Program-made: the position numbers and the translations under genes
The notes under the pieces: generated by a model
The model's database searches: none
Told to the model about the DNA's origin: nothing
What the model saw: the letters and a program-made list of their open reading frames with translations, nothing else
Shown: positions 44,361 to 54,448 of the stretch, piece after piece
Position numbering within the stretch: position 1 is the first letter of the stretch
How the letters are laid out: each line of letters opens with the position of its first letter
Source: Flavobacterium sp. 270
Lineage (GTDB): Bacteria > Bacteroidota > Bacteroidia > Flavobacteriales > Flavobacteriaceae
Direction: 5' to 3'
DNA length: 64,000 nt
NCBI RefSeq assembly: GCF_004368785.1
Contig: NZ_SODM01000003.1
Span: 744,001-808,000, forward strand

Positions 44361-47264
44361 TTAAAAAATATCATATCTAAGGCCTGCTTGTCCACGGCTT
44401 CCGTACCATTCCTGAGAGGTAATACGACGCTTTTCGTTACCCATGTACATTTTTACAGGAGAATCGGTCAGGTTATTTAACTCAACAAAAACTTTAAGTT
44501 TTTTTGTAATGCTGTAAGTTGCAGACGCATCAAGAGTAAAGTTTGAATCTGTCCAGATATAATAATCAGGACCCAATTGCTGGTTGATGCTTTCTACAGA
44601 ATTTCCGCGGTAATTCCCTGCAAGACGAATCATTAAACCATTTCTTTCATAAAATAGAATAGCATTAAAAAGGTTTTTAGACTGATTCGGCAGACTGGTT
44701 TTATCATTTACGACAGTTGTTCCGGCAGTACGGGGAACTTCTGTTTTAGAATCGATAAAAGTATAATTGAATTCTACACCAAAGCCGCTCCAAAATCCGT
44801 TAAGGAAATCGAATCTTTTGTTGATTCCAGCTTCAAATCCAGCCAAAGTCGCCTTGTTTAAGTTTTTTGCCTGCGTAACTAAATAATCTGTTCCGGCAAT
44901 ATTCTGCATGCTGACATCGGTGAAAACCACATCGGTAATATTTTTATAAAAAGCACCTCCGGAAATTAATCCAACATTATCAAAGAAATATTCGCCCATT
45001 AAATCAAAATTGTTGCTGAATGTAGGCTTCAAATCAGGATTTCCCTGTGTTATGGTTTGTGGTGAAGATGTAGTATTGGTAGAACTTCCTGGTGTCATAT
45101 CACCAAAATTCGGACGTACAAATGTGCGGGTGTAAGCAGCACGAAGATTTGATTTATCGCTTAATTTATATTTTAAATGAAGCATAGGAAGAAATGCATT
45201 ATAATCATTTTCAACTTTTGATGGACTTAAAGTCACCACGGCCGGCGTTCCTTCTGTAGTTGCTTTTGTTCCGTTTAAAGTCATATCAGTGTATTCATTA
45301 CGAAGACCTCCAACTATTTTTAGATTTTCTGTTGCATCTATTTCTGCCATGGCGTAACTTGCAATTACACTTTCGTCTCCTGTATAAAAAGAAGTTGCGT
45401 TAGTTTTAGAAGTAAAATCCATAATTCCGTTCGCAGTCTGAAAAGATTGTCCAAACATATTAAACAGCTGATCTTTAGTTAATGGATTTACAATAAACTG
45501 GCTAAAATCTCCATTCATGTTGCCAAAGAATTTACTTCCGCTAGGAAAATTGGCTGTCTGCAAATTAGATAGCGGAACCAAAGCAGGCGAATTTGGAACT
45601 CCGGCTGCAGCTCCCGGAAGATATACAAAATTAGATCCGTAAGTGTTTGTTCTGTCTTTGTGACGGTATTTGGCACCAAACTTCAGATTTACTTTAGAAC
45701 TGGCTTCGACTTTTAAATTCAACTGACCAATTTGATCTCTTTCACTATTATCTAATTGCGCAATTACCAATTGACTCAATAATAGTTTAGACGGATCCAT
45801 AACTTCATTTGGATCGGTTAAACCCGTTTCAAAATTATTAACTGTTCCGCCGACTCCGTTTGGAGAATCAAAGCCCCAATAACGTTTTCCGTCGCTTGAA
45901 AGATCATTGAAGCCGCCTGTAATTTTTTGGCGGAAAGTTGCAATAGGAAGACCTTTATTACCAGAAGTAGGAGGTGTGTCCAGATAATATTCTGATTTGT
46001 GATTGCTGTAACTCCAGTCCAGTTTGAATTTTTCGCCTAATTGATGATCACCACCAACTTCAAAACCATTTAATGCCGTTTGGTAATGAGAATATCTGTA
46101 ATTGTATTGAAAACGGCTGTTGGTATAATCGATATAAGATTCGTACACTGGGCGAATGTCATCAAATTTGTTCGCCATTCCTCTAAAAAATATTTTATCA
46201 GAAGCTGTTATTTTATATTCTGCACCAACATTTAAACCTTTAGTTTCGCGTTCGCCCATGTAACGTTTGAAAAGTACTGTATTAAGAGATCTTTTTTGTT
46301 CTACAACAGTTGCGCCCGTATTATATGTTGCTTCAAAGGCATCAGAACCCCATTGTCTGCTCCAGATTGCTCCAGAAACAATTACGCCTAATTTATTATT
46401 GAAAAAACGGTCTCCGTAAGTTACAGAAGCATTATAAGTTCCGTTTTCACTAAAAGTATTGTAACCTCCGGCTGCACTTACGTTTAATGTACGTTTAGAT
46501 GGTGCGGTGCGGGTAATAAAATTAATAGAACCTCCAATTGCATCGCCTTCCATATCTGGTGTAATCGCTTTGGCAACTTGCACGTACTGAATCATTTCAG
46601 ACGGAACGGCATCCAGAACAGAAGAACGGTTTCCCATAACATTTGAACTTGGCAGACGATTTCCATTAAATAAAGTAGAAGTCCAGGCAAAAGGCGTACC
46701 TCTTACCGTAGCCTGATCGGCTTCACCGTGATAACGGGCAACGGCAACTCCCTGCATACGCTGAACAGCTTCGGCAGCATTACGATCCGGAAGTTTACCA
46801 ATCGCATCGGCAGCCATAACATCCATAATAGCAAGCGAATTCTTTTTGATGCTGTACGCTTTTGCCTGCGATGGCGCCATTGTACCAGAAACTACAATTT
46901 CTTTAAGCGTACTGGAACCATCTGGTGACATTTGTACAAAACCAATATCATTGATTCCTTTTACTAGGTTTACAGTAACCGATTTTGTCTCAAAGCCAAT
47001 ATAACTGATTTCGATTGTAACTTCTCCTGTACTTGGAGCGTTAAACGTAAAGGCACCTTGTAAATCTGAAATAGTTGAATTTTGAAATGTCTTACCAACA
47101 ATATTAGCCGTTGGCAGAGTACCAGTATCGCTGGTTACGATTCCTTTAATAATCTGGGCATTTGCCGGTAATAGAAAACCGACTGTAAGTAACACAATAA
47201 AAAGAGCTTTTGTGAAAACCTGTTTTTGCTTGTGTTTAAATTTGCAAGAGTTTTTTAGTAACAT
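44361..47264 (-). CDS. TonB-dependent receptor with carboxypeptidase-like domain
   Basis: Outer-membrane receptor of about 967 residues, of the siderophore/CirA-like shape and not the SusC type. It has a signal peptide after a basic start (MLLKNSCKFKHKQKQ), a carboxypeptidase-like domain (about 40-120) and a plug with DRNAAEAVQRMQGVAVARY. The DGEAI-like stretch DMEGDAIGGSINFITRTAP precedes a barrel ending RGQAGLRYDIF. I chose the ATG at 47264, since the frame can begin at a TTG seven codons earlier. It heads a two-gene unit with an exported phosphatase and is divergent from a 7TM-AraC regulator. The ligand is unknown. Confidence 0.88.
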   Translation of the reverse strand: MLLKNSCKFKHKQKQVFTKALFIVLLTVGFLLPANAQIIKGIVTSDTGTLPTANIVGKTFQNSTISDLQGAFTFNAPSTGEVTIEISYIGFETKSVTVNLVKGINDIGFVQMSPDGSSTLKEIVVSGTMAPSQAKAYSIKKNSLAIMDVMAADAIGKLPDRNAAEAVQRMQGVAVARYHGEADQATVRGTPFAWTSTLFNGNRLPSSNVMGNRSSVLDAVPSEMIQYVQVAKAITPDMEGDAIGGSINFITRTAPSKRTLNVSAAGGYNTFSENGTYNASVTYGDRFFNNKLGVIVSGAIWSRQWGSDAFEATYNTGATVVEQKRSLNTVLFKRYMGERETKGLNVGAEYKITASDKIFFRGMANKFDDIRPVYESYIDYTNSRFQYNYRYSHYQTALNGFEVGGDHQLGEKFKLDWSYSNHKSEYYLDTPPTSGNKGLPIATFRQKITGGFNDLSSDGKRYWGFDSPNGVGGTVNNFETGLTDPNEVMDPSKLLLSQLVIAQLDNSERDQIGQLNLKVEASSKVNLKFGAKYRHKDRTNTYGSNFVYLPGAAAGVPNSPALVPLSNLQTANFPSGSKFFGNMNGDFSQFIVNPLTKDQLFNMFGQSFQTANGIMDFTSKTNATSFYTGDESVIASYAMAEIDATENLKIVGGLRNEYTDMTLNGTKATTEGTPAVVTLSPSKVENDYNAFLPMLHLKYKLSDKSNLRAAYTRTFVRPNFGDMTPGSSTNTTSSPQTITQGNPDLKPTFSNNFDLMGEYFFDNVGLISGGAFYKNITDVVFTDVSMQNIAGTDYLVTQAKNLNKATLAGFEAGINKRFDFLNGFWSGFGVEFNYTFIDSKTEVPRTAGTTVVNDKTSLPNQSKNLFNAILFYERNGLMIRLAGNYRGNSVESINQQLGPDYYIWTDSNFTLDASATYSITKKLKVFVELNNLTDSPVKMYMGNEKRRITSQEWYGSRGQAGLRYDIF

Positions 47265-47482
47265 GGTTGTGTGATTTTTTGGCAAATTTGTTACGAAATA
47301 TAATGTACCACGACCGTCTAGATTTATAACTACTTAATACAGGTGCCAATTTGTAGATTTCTTTATAAAGGCTTGTTTTATAAAGGATTTAAGATTGTTA
47401 TTAAATTGTTACGAATCAGTTTTTTTGCAATTTGAAAACATTTATTTAACCCCGCAGAAGTACTTTAGCACAAAGATTTCAG

Positions 47483-48700
47483 ATGAAATATATTATTGCT
47501 ATAGGAATATTTCAGGCATTACTAGCCGTAGTTTTACTTTTAAGAAGCAGGTACCGCACCAACGCCGATGATTTGCTGATTTCGCTCGTGGTTTGCATCG
47601 GACTTCATCTTTCTATCAAATTTTACATTTTTAGTTTTATAAAAGATCAGGAAGTATTAAATATGCTTAATACTTTTATAGGTTTCTCTTATATTCCGCT
47701 TCTATACCTTTATATGCGGAAAACCATCAACCCGGAATTTGTGCCTTCCTCAAGATGGTATCTTTTTTTTCCTTTAATGCTTGGTGCAATTGCCTATTTT
47801 TCTACAATATGTGTTTTGGCGGCTGGATCTCCAAAAGGACATCAGTTTTTATATTGGTACAACACAATAACACTTTATACATTACTTTCGTCAGATATAA
47901 TTTTTTCCTGTACTATTATTTATATAGCAGTAAAAAAATTATCTTCCAGCTGTGTTGAGAGAAAATTGATTGTACAGCTTGCTTCGCTTTTTCTATTAAT
48001 TGGTCTAATAGGTTCATTTATGACCATTTTTATGCCCAATGCTTTTTCTCTTAGTTACCTCGGCAGAAGTGTTATATATGCATTACTTATTTGTATTGTA
48101 ATTAGAATCATCACTCATAAATATACGGTCACTATCGAGCCTTTGTTAGAAAACTCTAAAGACGAAAACGTATTTAATGAGATTGACTTTTCTGCCACTA
48201 CAGAACTGATAAGCCACGCAGATTTACAAATAGATACTATAAGTTTATTTACAACACAGCCAGTATCAAACACAATTGTTATATCCAAAAAGGAGCGCCC
48301 CGCACCACAAAAGCGAAAAGAAATTCTGCGCGAGAAAGAAATGTTTAAAATACTGCTCAAACTTGAGGCAGCAATGGAAGCAGAAAAACATTTTACAGAC
48401 AGCGAATTAACAATAGACAAACTTTCTAAGCTTACAAATCAGAAAAAATATCATGTGAGCGAAACGTTGAATCATTTTGTAAATAAACCATTCTATACCT
48501 TTATAAATGAGTATAGAATTCAATATGTAAAAGACAGATTAGCGCAATTGACTATGCAGAATAAGAGTGTAAATATTCTTGAATTAGCCTATGAAGCAGG
48601 ATTCAATTCTAAGTCTTCCTTTAACAGGTATTTTAAAGAAGTGACCTCAAATACACCAACAGAATATCTTAATTTGATTTCTAAAGAAACTGTAAATTGA
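47483..48700 (+). CDS. AraC-family regulator with seven-TM N-terminal domain
   Basis: Membrane-bound transcription factor of 405 residues. About the first 215 form roughly seven hydrophobic helices (for example IIAIGIFQALLAVVLLL, FFPLMLGAIAYFSTICVLAA, LASLFLLIGLIGSFMTIF). A linker rich in charged residues follows, then an AraC HTH at about 295-400 (TIDKLSKLTNQKKYHVSETLNHF, LELAYEAGFNSKSSFNRYFKEVTSNTPTEYL). The arrangement would let an envelope or membrane signal reach DNA directly. It is divergent from the TonB receptor/phosphatase genes, with a 218-base region between, and so is their likely regulator. Confidence 0.85.
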   Translation: MKYIIAIGIFQALLAVVLLLRSRYRTNADDLLISLVVCIGLHLSIKFYIFSFIKDQEVLNMLNTFIGFSYIPLLYLYMRKTINPEFVPSSRWYLFFPLMLGAIAYFSTICVLAAGSPKGHQFLYWYNTITLYTLLSSDIIFSCTIIYIAVKKLSSSCVERKLIVQLASLFLLIGLIGSFMTIFMPNAFSLSYLGRSVIYALLICIVIRIITHKYTVTIEPLLENSKDENVFNEIDFSATTELISHADLQIDTISLFTTQPVSNTIVISKKERPAPQKRKEILREKEMFKILLKLEAAMEAEKHFTDSELTIDKLSKLTNQKKYHVSETLNHFVNKPFYTFINEYRIQYVKDRLAQLTMQNKSVNILELAYEAGFNSKSSFNRYFKEVTSNTPTEYLNLISKETVN

Positions 48701-48890
48701 AAAACATAAACCAAATTATATTTTCGTAGGATTATATTTATGTTTCGATTCAAATATTCGATTTTTTTCTAATAACAGCCTCTTAAAAGCCTTCTAAGCT
48801 TTGCTATAAAAACTTAACATTGAAATACATATAATACTATTTAGATTTGCGCTCGACAAAAAAACAACATAAAAAAATAGACCAACAAAA

Positions 48891-49295
48891 ATGGAAATCT
48901 TAAGTTTTTTAAAACCTAAAAAACAGAAACGATTAGTTTCTGAAAATGATTTAACAGCCAATCTGGGCAAACACTTTAGACTTGCAACAGAATCACTTGT
49001 AAGTTTACGTGATGCATCTGTTGAAGAAGAGGATGAATTAAAAATTGATTATTTTTTTTACTCAAATTCTCTTGAAAAAGCACAAAAATTAGAAAAGGAA
49101 ATCCAAAAAATGGATTACATAGTAAATTATGGACCTGCGCCACAGGATAAAAATCTTTTCGTAATTTCCGGAAGAACCACAGAAATTAAAATGATGCACG
49201 AATCCCTAAGTAAATGGGTTGGTGAAATGTGTGAATTAGGATATAAGTATGATTGTAATTTTGACAACTGGAAAATTGTTTCTGAGTCGAAATAA
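48891..49295 (+). CDS. RraB-like protein (ribonuclease E inhibitor family)
   Basis: 134-residue cytoplasmic protein with the features of the RraB family: IDYFFYSNSLEKAQKLEKEI in the middle and SKWVGEMCELGYKYDCNFDNW near the C-terminus, a highly characteristic ending. In E. coli RraB binds RNase E and limits mRNA decay. Bacteroidota have RNase E/G-type enzymes, so a similar role is possible, but members in this phylum are untested as far as I know. It stands alone before a terminator. Confidence 0.8.
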   Translation: MEILSFLKPKKQKRLVSENDLTANLGKHFRLATESLVSLRDASVEEEDELKIDYFFYSNSLEKAQKLEKEIQKMDYIVNYGPAPQDKNLFVISGRTTEIKMMHESLSKWVGEMCELGYKYDCNFDNWKIVSESK

Positions 49296-49317
49296 TCTAA
49301 TCGTATAGCTAATGATA

Positions 49318-49349
49318 AAAAAAATCCTAATGTAAATTAGGATTTTTTT
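49318..49349 (+). terminator. Terminator after the RraB-like gene
   Basis: A perfect 14-bp stem with core ATCCTAAT/ATTAGGAT and a GTAA loop, ending in a T run, 22 bases after the stop. Confidence 0.9.
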
Positions 49350-49496
49350 TATTGTATTTTTAATAGAAATCCTTACCACATTATCAATGTTAGCTGAGGT
49401 TTAAATTATAGTTAATAGCTGATTGAATTTAATATTAAAAGATAAATAATGTTGAAATTTACTTCTAATTAATCTTTACTCCTTAACACCATTATA

Positions 49497-51509
49497 ATGC
49501 AGCATCACCTTATTCCCTCAGAGATTTCATGGCTTTCTTTTAACAGCTGTATTTTAGACGAAGCAGATGATACTGCAAATGCCTTATATGAACGAATTAA
49601 ATTTTTGGCCATTCATTCTTCTAATCTTGATGAGTTTTTCAGGGTAAAAATTAATAAACTGCAGAGAAAAAAAACAAAGAAAAACAGTGAGTTACTAGAT
49701 AAAATTTTAGCCGAAGTTAATCTGCAGCAAAATAGATTTGGAAAAATTTGGAGCAGTTCTATTCTACCAGAACTCCGTGCCAATAACATCATATATTACG
49801 AAAATCAGGAAATCCTGCCTGAACATCTGCACGAGATTGAGTATTTTTTTAAAAGTATAATTCTCTCCTACATACAAGTAATTTACATTTTAGAAAAGAA
49901 ATCAAAAGTTCATTATCTAAAAAATCGCGGCTTATATCTACTCGTAAAACTTAAAGATATTTCAGGAAATTTTAATTATGCTTATTTAAACATTCCATCA
50001 GATAAAGTAGATCGTTACAAGCAATTAAAAAGTATTGAAAATCAAAACTATATCATTTCTATTGACACCATTATCAAAAATTGTTTGTCTGTTGTATTTC
50101 CTCATGCAGAAATTGTTTCCTGCAACGCTGTAAAATTGAACAGAGACGAAAACTATCAGATAGAAGATGAAAACTCAGGAGATTTAATAGCCAAAATCGA
50201 AGCTAAAATCGAGCAGAGAAAAAACGGATCATCCACCAGATTTCTATATGATTATAATATGGATTCTGAATCAATTCTGGTATGCAGAAACACATTTCGC
50301 TTAAAGGAAAATGAAATGATAAAAGGAGGAACCCATCATAATTTATACGACTTATTTAAATTTCCCAATCCTTTAAAACCAGAACTTCAAGGACCAAATT
50401 ATCCAAGCCTCAAACATACTGCTTTCGAAAACAGTAATTCAATTTTTGAAATTATCGAAAAACAGAATCAGTTGCTGCATTTTCCTTATCAGTCCTATTT
50501 TTACGTTCTTCAGTTTTTTAATCAGGCCGCTGTGCATCGGGATGTTACCGAAATACAAATAACTTTATATCGTATTTCTTCCCAGTCCTTAATTGCAAAC
50601 GCTTTGATAAGTGCAGCAAAAAATGGTAAAAAAGTAACAGTATTTGTTGAGGTTAAAGCTAGGTTTGATGAATACAACAATTTATTCTGGTCTAAAGAAA
50701 TGAAGAATGCCGGAATAAAAATTATCCAAAGCATGCCAAATTTAAAGGTTCATGCTAAAGTGGCAATGGTTACAATGAAAGACCAGCTTGGTAAAAAGAA
50801 ATATTTCAGCTACCTGTCAACGGGAAATTTCAACGAAAGTACGGCAAGCATTTATGCAGATTTCGGTTTTTTTACTTCCGAAAGAAAATATGCAGCAGAT
50901 TTGACCCGCGTATTTACGTTTTTAAAAACGAAAAAGAAATCAAAAGTAATAAAACATCTTTTGGTTGCAGGATTTGAAATGAAAGAGCGATTAATAAAGT
51001 TGATAAACAATGAAATAAAAAACAAAAAAGCTGGAAGACCTGCATCTGTATTTTTAAAAGTAAATGGTGTAGACGAAAAAGATATTATTGATAAACTGAT
51101 AGAAGCAAGCAGGGCAGGTGTCGAAGTCACGCTTATTGTACGCGGAATTTGCACGTTATTGCCGGGAATTAAAAATACATCCGAAAATATAAAAATATAC
51201 AGGATTGTCGATATGTTTTTAGAACATGCCAGAATTTACAAATTTGCAAACAATGGTCATGAAAAGATCTATTTGTCTTCTGCAGATATGTTAAGCAGAA
51301 ATCTAAACAGAAGAATCGAGGTTGCTTTCCCGTTGCAGGATGAAAATCACATTGCAGCAATTAATCAGATTATTGAAATCCAACTTGGTGACAACACCAA
51401 AAAAAGAACGATCAATAACTGCGGAACAAACGACATAATTAGAGAGGAGAACGCAATAAAACGCAGAGCACAAACCGAAATTTACGACAGATTAGCAGAA
51501 CGTAATTAA
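49497..51509 (+). CDS. ppk1: Polyphosphate kinase 1
   Basis: Makes polyphosphate from ATP reversibly. The 670 residues show an N-terminal four-helix domain (EISWLSFNSCILDEADD, HSSNLDEFFRVKI), a head domain and two phospholipase-D-like catalytic domains. The autophosphorylated histidine H419 is in LKVHAKVAM, followed by YLSTGNFNE. A second conserved H577 lies in EHARIYKF and SADMLSRNLNRRIEVAFP near the end. The length matches the family (about 690). It is monocistronic and ends at a strong hairpin. Confidence 0.95.
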   Translation: MQHHLIPSEISWLSFNSCILDEADDTANALYERIKFLAIHSSNLDEFFRVKINKLQRKKTKKNSELLDKILAEVNLQQNRFGKIWSSSILPELRANNIIYYENQEILPEHLHEIEYFFKSIILSYIQVIYILEKKSKVHYLKNRGLYLLVKLKDISGNFNYAYLNIPSDKVDRYKQLKSIENQNYIISIDTIIKNCLSVVFPHAEIVSCNAVKLNRDENYQIEDENSGDLIAKIEAKIEQRKNGSSTRFLYDYNMDSESILVCRNTFRLKENEMIKGGTHHNLYDLFKFPNPLKPELQGPNYPSLKHTAFENSNSIFEIIEKQNQLLHFPYQSYFYVLQFFNQAAVHRDVTEIQITLYRISSQSLIANALISAAKNGKKVTVFVEVKARFDEYNNLFWSKEMKNAGIKIIQSMPNLKVHAKVAMVTMKDQLGKKKYFSYLSTGNFNESTASIYADFGFFTSERKYAADLTRVFTFLKTKKKSKVIKHLLVAGFEMKERLIKLINNEIKNKKAGRPASVFLKVNGVDEKDIIDKLIEASRAGVEVTLIVRGICTLLPGIKNTSENIKIYRIVDMFLEHARIYKFANNGHEKIYLSSADMLSRNLNRRIEVAFPLQDENHIAAINQIIEIQLGDNTKKRTINNCGTNDIIREENAIKRRAQTEIYDRLAERN

Positions 51510-51541
51510 TCTTAATATTTTTTGTAATGATGCACCATTAT

Positions 51542-51580
51542 ATAATCAAAAAGCTCTGTAAAACAGAGCTTTTTGATTAT
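51542..51580. terminator. Bidirectional terminator between ppk1 and the dioxygenase gene
   Basis: Perfect 18-bp arms (51542-51559 and 51563-51580, core AAAAGCTCTG/CAGAGCTTTT) with a 3-base loop and A/T runs inside the stem. Confidence 0.92.
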
Positions 51581-51606
51581 AAGTGTAAATACACTAAATT
51601 TTATAC

Positions 51607-52545
51607 TTAATTAATCTTAACCAAATGCGCTTCAATTGCCGCTCTGTCAGATTCATATTGTGCAGGAAGTTTTAAGTTTTTACCTAATTCTTCTACACTT
51701 TCATCTACCATAAATCCAGGATTTTCTGTAGCGATTTCGAATAAAACACCGCCCGGTTCTCTAAAATAAAGAGAGTGGAAATAGTTTCTGTCAATTTGTG
51801 GTGTAATAGACAATCCAAATTCTTCGATTTTTTCACGGAAGTGCATTAAAATTTCATCATTTGCAACTCTAAAAGCAACGTGATGAACCGTTCCGTTGGC
51901 ATTTAAACCGCGTTTTTCTTCAGCCAATTCTACTAAGTCAACAATAGCAGCATTTTCTACAGCATCTGTAGCATAACGGTAACGGTTTACATCTTGGTCA
52001 ATCAATTTATAACCAAATATTTCGGTTAAAACTGCAGCAGTTGCTTTTATGTTATTTAAAGTCAAAGTAATATTGTGAAAACCTCTTGTTGCTACATCAG
52101 CTTTTACTTCGTCAGTTTCCCAGGCTTTTCTGTTATCCTCTGTTTTAGATTCAATTAACTCTAATTTCAAACCGTCGGGATCTAAGAAAGTCAGGTATTT
52201 TTCTCCGAATTTTTCAGAAGGTTTATTATAAATTACATTGTATTTTTCAAAACGTTGCTGCCAGAAATCCAAACTTCCTTTTGGTACAGAATAACCAATT
52301 TCTGTAGCCATTCCAGAACCTTTTCTTCCCTGTTGAATTCCTTCTCCCCAAGGGAAAAAAGTTAAGATTGTTCCTGCGCTTCCTACTTCATCACCAAAGT
52401 AAAAATGGTAAGTTCCCGGATCATCAAAATTGACTGTTTTTTTGATAAAACGAAGTCCTAATATATTAGAGTAAAAGTTGAAATTACGTTTAGCGTCACC
52501 TGCAATTGCAGTAATATGGTGTAAGCCTAAAATTTTATTTTCCAT
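51607..52545 (-). CDS. mhqO: Ring-cleaving dioxygenase (glyoxalase/VOC fold), MhqO-like
   Basis: Iron-dependent extradiol-type dioxygenase of 312 residues in two vicinal-oxygen-chelate halves. Metal-ligand candidates are the His pair in LGLHHITAIAGD, the His pair in GTVHHVAFRV and the Glu in GVLFEIATENPG. It resembles MhqO/LinE-type enzymes that open hydroquinones or catechols and protect against quinone stress. A -7 box lies 40 bases upstream of the start and a shared 14-bp near-palindrome just beyond it. The divergent gene is a sigma-54 activator, which is its likely regulator. The symbol is by family resemblance only. Confidence 0.85.
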   Translation of the reverse strand: MENKILGLHHITAIAGDAKRNFNFYSNILGLRFIKKTVNFDDPGTYHFYFGDEVGSAGTILTFFPWGEGIQQGRKGSGMATEIGYSVPKGSLDFWQQRFEKYNVIYNKPSEKFGEKYLTFLDPDGLKLELIESKTEDNRKAWETDEVKADVATRGFHNITLTLNNIKATAAVLTEIFGYKLIDQDVNRYRYATDAVENAAIVDLVELAEEKRGLNANGTVHHVAFRVANDEILMHFREKIEEFGLSITPQIDRNYFHSLYFREPGGVLFEIATENPGFMVDESVEELGKNLKLPAQYESDRAAIEAHLVKIN

Positions 52546-52584
52546 GGTATTTTTATGTATTAAATTGTTATTGATTTTGTTTTA

Positions 52585-52592
52585 CAAATTTA
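52585..52592 (-). promoter_or_regulatory. Candidate -7 box (TAAATTTG) of the dioxygenase gene
   Basis: On the minus strand TAAATTTG matches the Bacteroidota -7 consensus TAnnTTTG and lies 40 bases before the start codon. The same stretch is also part of a weak GG-N10-GT pair that could be read as a degenerate sigma-54 promoter. Confidence 0.5.
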
Positions 52593-52615
52593 CGACCGTT
52601 ATAGTGCTGCATCGA

Positions 52616-52629
52616 TTAACCTAGATTAA
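52616..52629. promoter_or_regulatory. 14-bp near-palindrome TTAACCTAGATTAA, candidate operator (copy 1)
   Basis: The motif fits TTAAyCTAGrTTAA and lies 71-84 bases upstream of the dioxygenase start, about 24 bases beyond its -7 box. An identical copy stands at 56617-56630 upstream of another operon. Confidence 0.55.
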
Positions 52630-52740
52630 GAAATAAAAAGGAATCCTTTTTTTATTGCTCAAACAATATCCAAATAACATTCCGTTTGTTGTAATGTGTT
52701 GTTTAGTAATGATTTATATTGTTTAACATGTTTTTTATTC

Positions 52741-52754
52741 TACGATATATCGTA
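52741..52754. promoter_or_regulatory. Perfect 14-bp palindrome TACGATATATCGTA
   Basis: Fully self-complementary, 97-110 bases upstream of the GAF/sigma-54 activator start. It could be an autoregulatory operator. It has no T tract and is too short for a terminator. Confidence 0.45.
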
Positions 52755-52850
52755 ATTTTATAGCTGTAGAATTTCTTTATTTCTAAAATCGATAGTAATT
52801 AAACAAAGGCTATTTCTTAAATTTACAAAATACCACACCAATTACGATTT

Positions 52851-54446
52851 ATGCAAAACCCGACAGATCAAACTGCAATAATGTTAAACAGACTGCAGGA
52901 AAGAGAACGAGAACAAATAGCGATTTTGTCGATTTGCAAATCACTTTCTGAGGCTTTAACCAAACAAGAGTTTCATAGCGTTGTAAATGATATTTTAAAA
53001 GAGCATTTTTCTTTTGAAGATTTTATTTTGGCTTCCGCGAATGAAAATGAAACCGACTACGAAATCTTCTATCAATATTCGGAACAAAAAAGAACTGAAA
53101 ACAAATCTTATACTATAAACGACGGCTTTTTTGATCTTTGCATGGATTCTGCCGATACTGTTATTTTCGACTTAAAAACTTTAACAGAGAAAAAAAATAC
53201 ACTTCCAGATTATCTTCATTCGATAAACAATAAAAATTTTAAAAACGGAATCGGGATTTGTCTCCCGTATATAAAAGGAAATCGAAATGTACTTTTTCTC
53301 TTCTTTAAAAACGCTGTCACATTTAGCAGAGAATCCAATCGAATTATTCGTGGCATTGCTACACAGCTTTCTATCACGGTTAGAAATATTAAAATAGCAT
53401 CAGAATACGAAAACAATTTATCTGAATTAAGATTTTTGAAAAAGAATTTAGGTGAAAGAAAATCAGAAACTGTAAATACGGATGCCGAAGGTTTTTACGG
53501 AATTGTTGGCAACAGCAATGCAATGAAAAACGTTTACGAATTGATTTCGCAAGTTGCACCATCCAATGCTACTGTTTTGATTTTTGGAGAAACCGGAACT
53601 GGAAAAGAATTAATTGCGAGTGCAATTCATCAATTATCGTCGTTTTCTAATGAAAGAATGGTGAAAGTAAATTGCGCCTCGATTCCAGAAAATTTAATAG
53701 AAAGTGAATTGTTTGGACATGAAAAAGGCGCCTTTACAGGAGCGACAGATTTAAGAATCGGCAAATTTGAACAAGCCCAAAACAGCACGATTTTTCTCGA
53801 TGAAATAGGAGAACTTCCTTTGGAATTGCAAGGAAAATTGCTCCGCGTTTTACAAGAAAAAGAAATTGAAAGAGTAGGAGGCAATAAAAGCATAAAAGTA
53901 AAGGTGCGAGTAATTGCAGCAACAAACCGATCGCTCGAAAAAGAAGTTGCCGAAGGCCGTTTTAGGAGCGATTTATTTTACAGACTGAATGTATTTCCCA
54001 TTTCACTTCCGGCTTTGCGCGAACGTCCGGGAGATATTGAAATCCTTGCAAATTTTTTCTTGGAAAGACATTCGCATAAAATCGGAAAAAAGATAAAAGG
54101 TTTTTCTAAAAAAGTATTAAATAAAATGAATGCAAATGCGTGGCCGGGAAATGTGCGTGAATTAGAAAATATGGTAGAACGCAGTATTTTGTTTGCCAAA
54201 GAAGAGGTGATAAAAGAAATGACTTTTTCGGAAATTTTTAGAACAGAATCTTCAAATTCTGAAACTGATTTTTGTACCAAAACGTTACAGGAAATAGAGA
54301 AGGAACATATTCTAAAAGTCGTAAAAAAATGTGGCGGCAGAATTTCGGGACCGCAAGGAGCAGCTGTTTTATTAGATTTGCCGGGAACAACTTTGATTTC
54401 TAAAATGCAGAAATTAGGCATTAAAAAAGAACATTTCTTAAGCTGA
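52851..54446 (+). CDS. Sigma-54-dependent activator with GAF domain
   Basis: Enhancer-binding protein of 531 residues. A GAF-like sensor covers about 25-185, followed by a linker helix. The AAA+ domain (about 215-445) has Walker A GETGTGKE at 246-253, the sigma-54 contact motif GAFTGA at 293-298, Walker [10 protein letters not shown] and the arginine finger region [14 protein letters not shown]. The C-terminal Fis-type HTH spans about 490-531 ([25 protein letters not shown]). The GAF domain suggests direct binding of a small molecule and not phosphorylation. It is divergent from an MhqO-like dioxygenase and two bases from the convergent TMEM175 gene. Confidence 0.92.
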   Translation: MQNPTDQTAIMLNRLQEREREQIAILSICKSLSEALTKQEFHSVVNDILKEHFSFEDFILASANENETDYEIFYQYSEQKRTENKSYTINDGFFDLCMDSADTVIFDLKTLTEKKNTLPDYLHSINNKNFKNGIGICLPYIKGNRNVLFLFFKNAVTFSRESNRIIRGIATQLSITVRNIKIASEYENNLSELRFLKKNLGERKSETVNTDAEGFYGIVGNSNAMKNVYELISQVAPSNATVLIFGETGTGKELIASAIHQLSSFSNERMVKVNCASIPENLIESELFGHEKGAFTGATDLRIGKFEQAQNSTIFLDEIGELPLELQGKLLRVLQEKEIERVGGNKSIKVKVRVIAATNRSLEKEVAEGRFRSDLFYRLNVFPISLPALRERPGDIEILANFFLERHSHKIGKKIKGFSKKVLNKMNANAWPGNVRELENMVERSILFAKEEVIKEMTFSEIFRTESSNSETDFCTKTLQEIEKEHILKVVKKCGGRISGPQGAAVLLDLPGTTLISKMQKLGIKKEHFLS

Positions 54447-54448
54447 TT

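Larger units (their letters stand above)
52546..52850. other. Divergent region between the dioxygenase and sigma-54 activator genes
   Basis: 305 bases. It holds the dioxygenase -7 box, the TTAACCTAGATTAA motif, a small AAAGGAATCCTTT hairpin (about 52638-52650) and the TACGATATATCGTA palindrome. No reading frame is supported. Confidence 0.6.

Noticed and set aside
52575..52600. Sigma-54 promoter (GG-N10-GC) before the dioxygenase gene
   Set aside because: Only GG-N10-GT is found and most other consensus bases differ. The same stretch fits the ordinary -7 box TAAATTTG better, so I list that instead while leaving sigma-54 control open.
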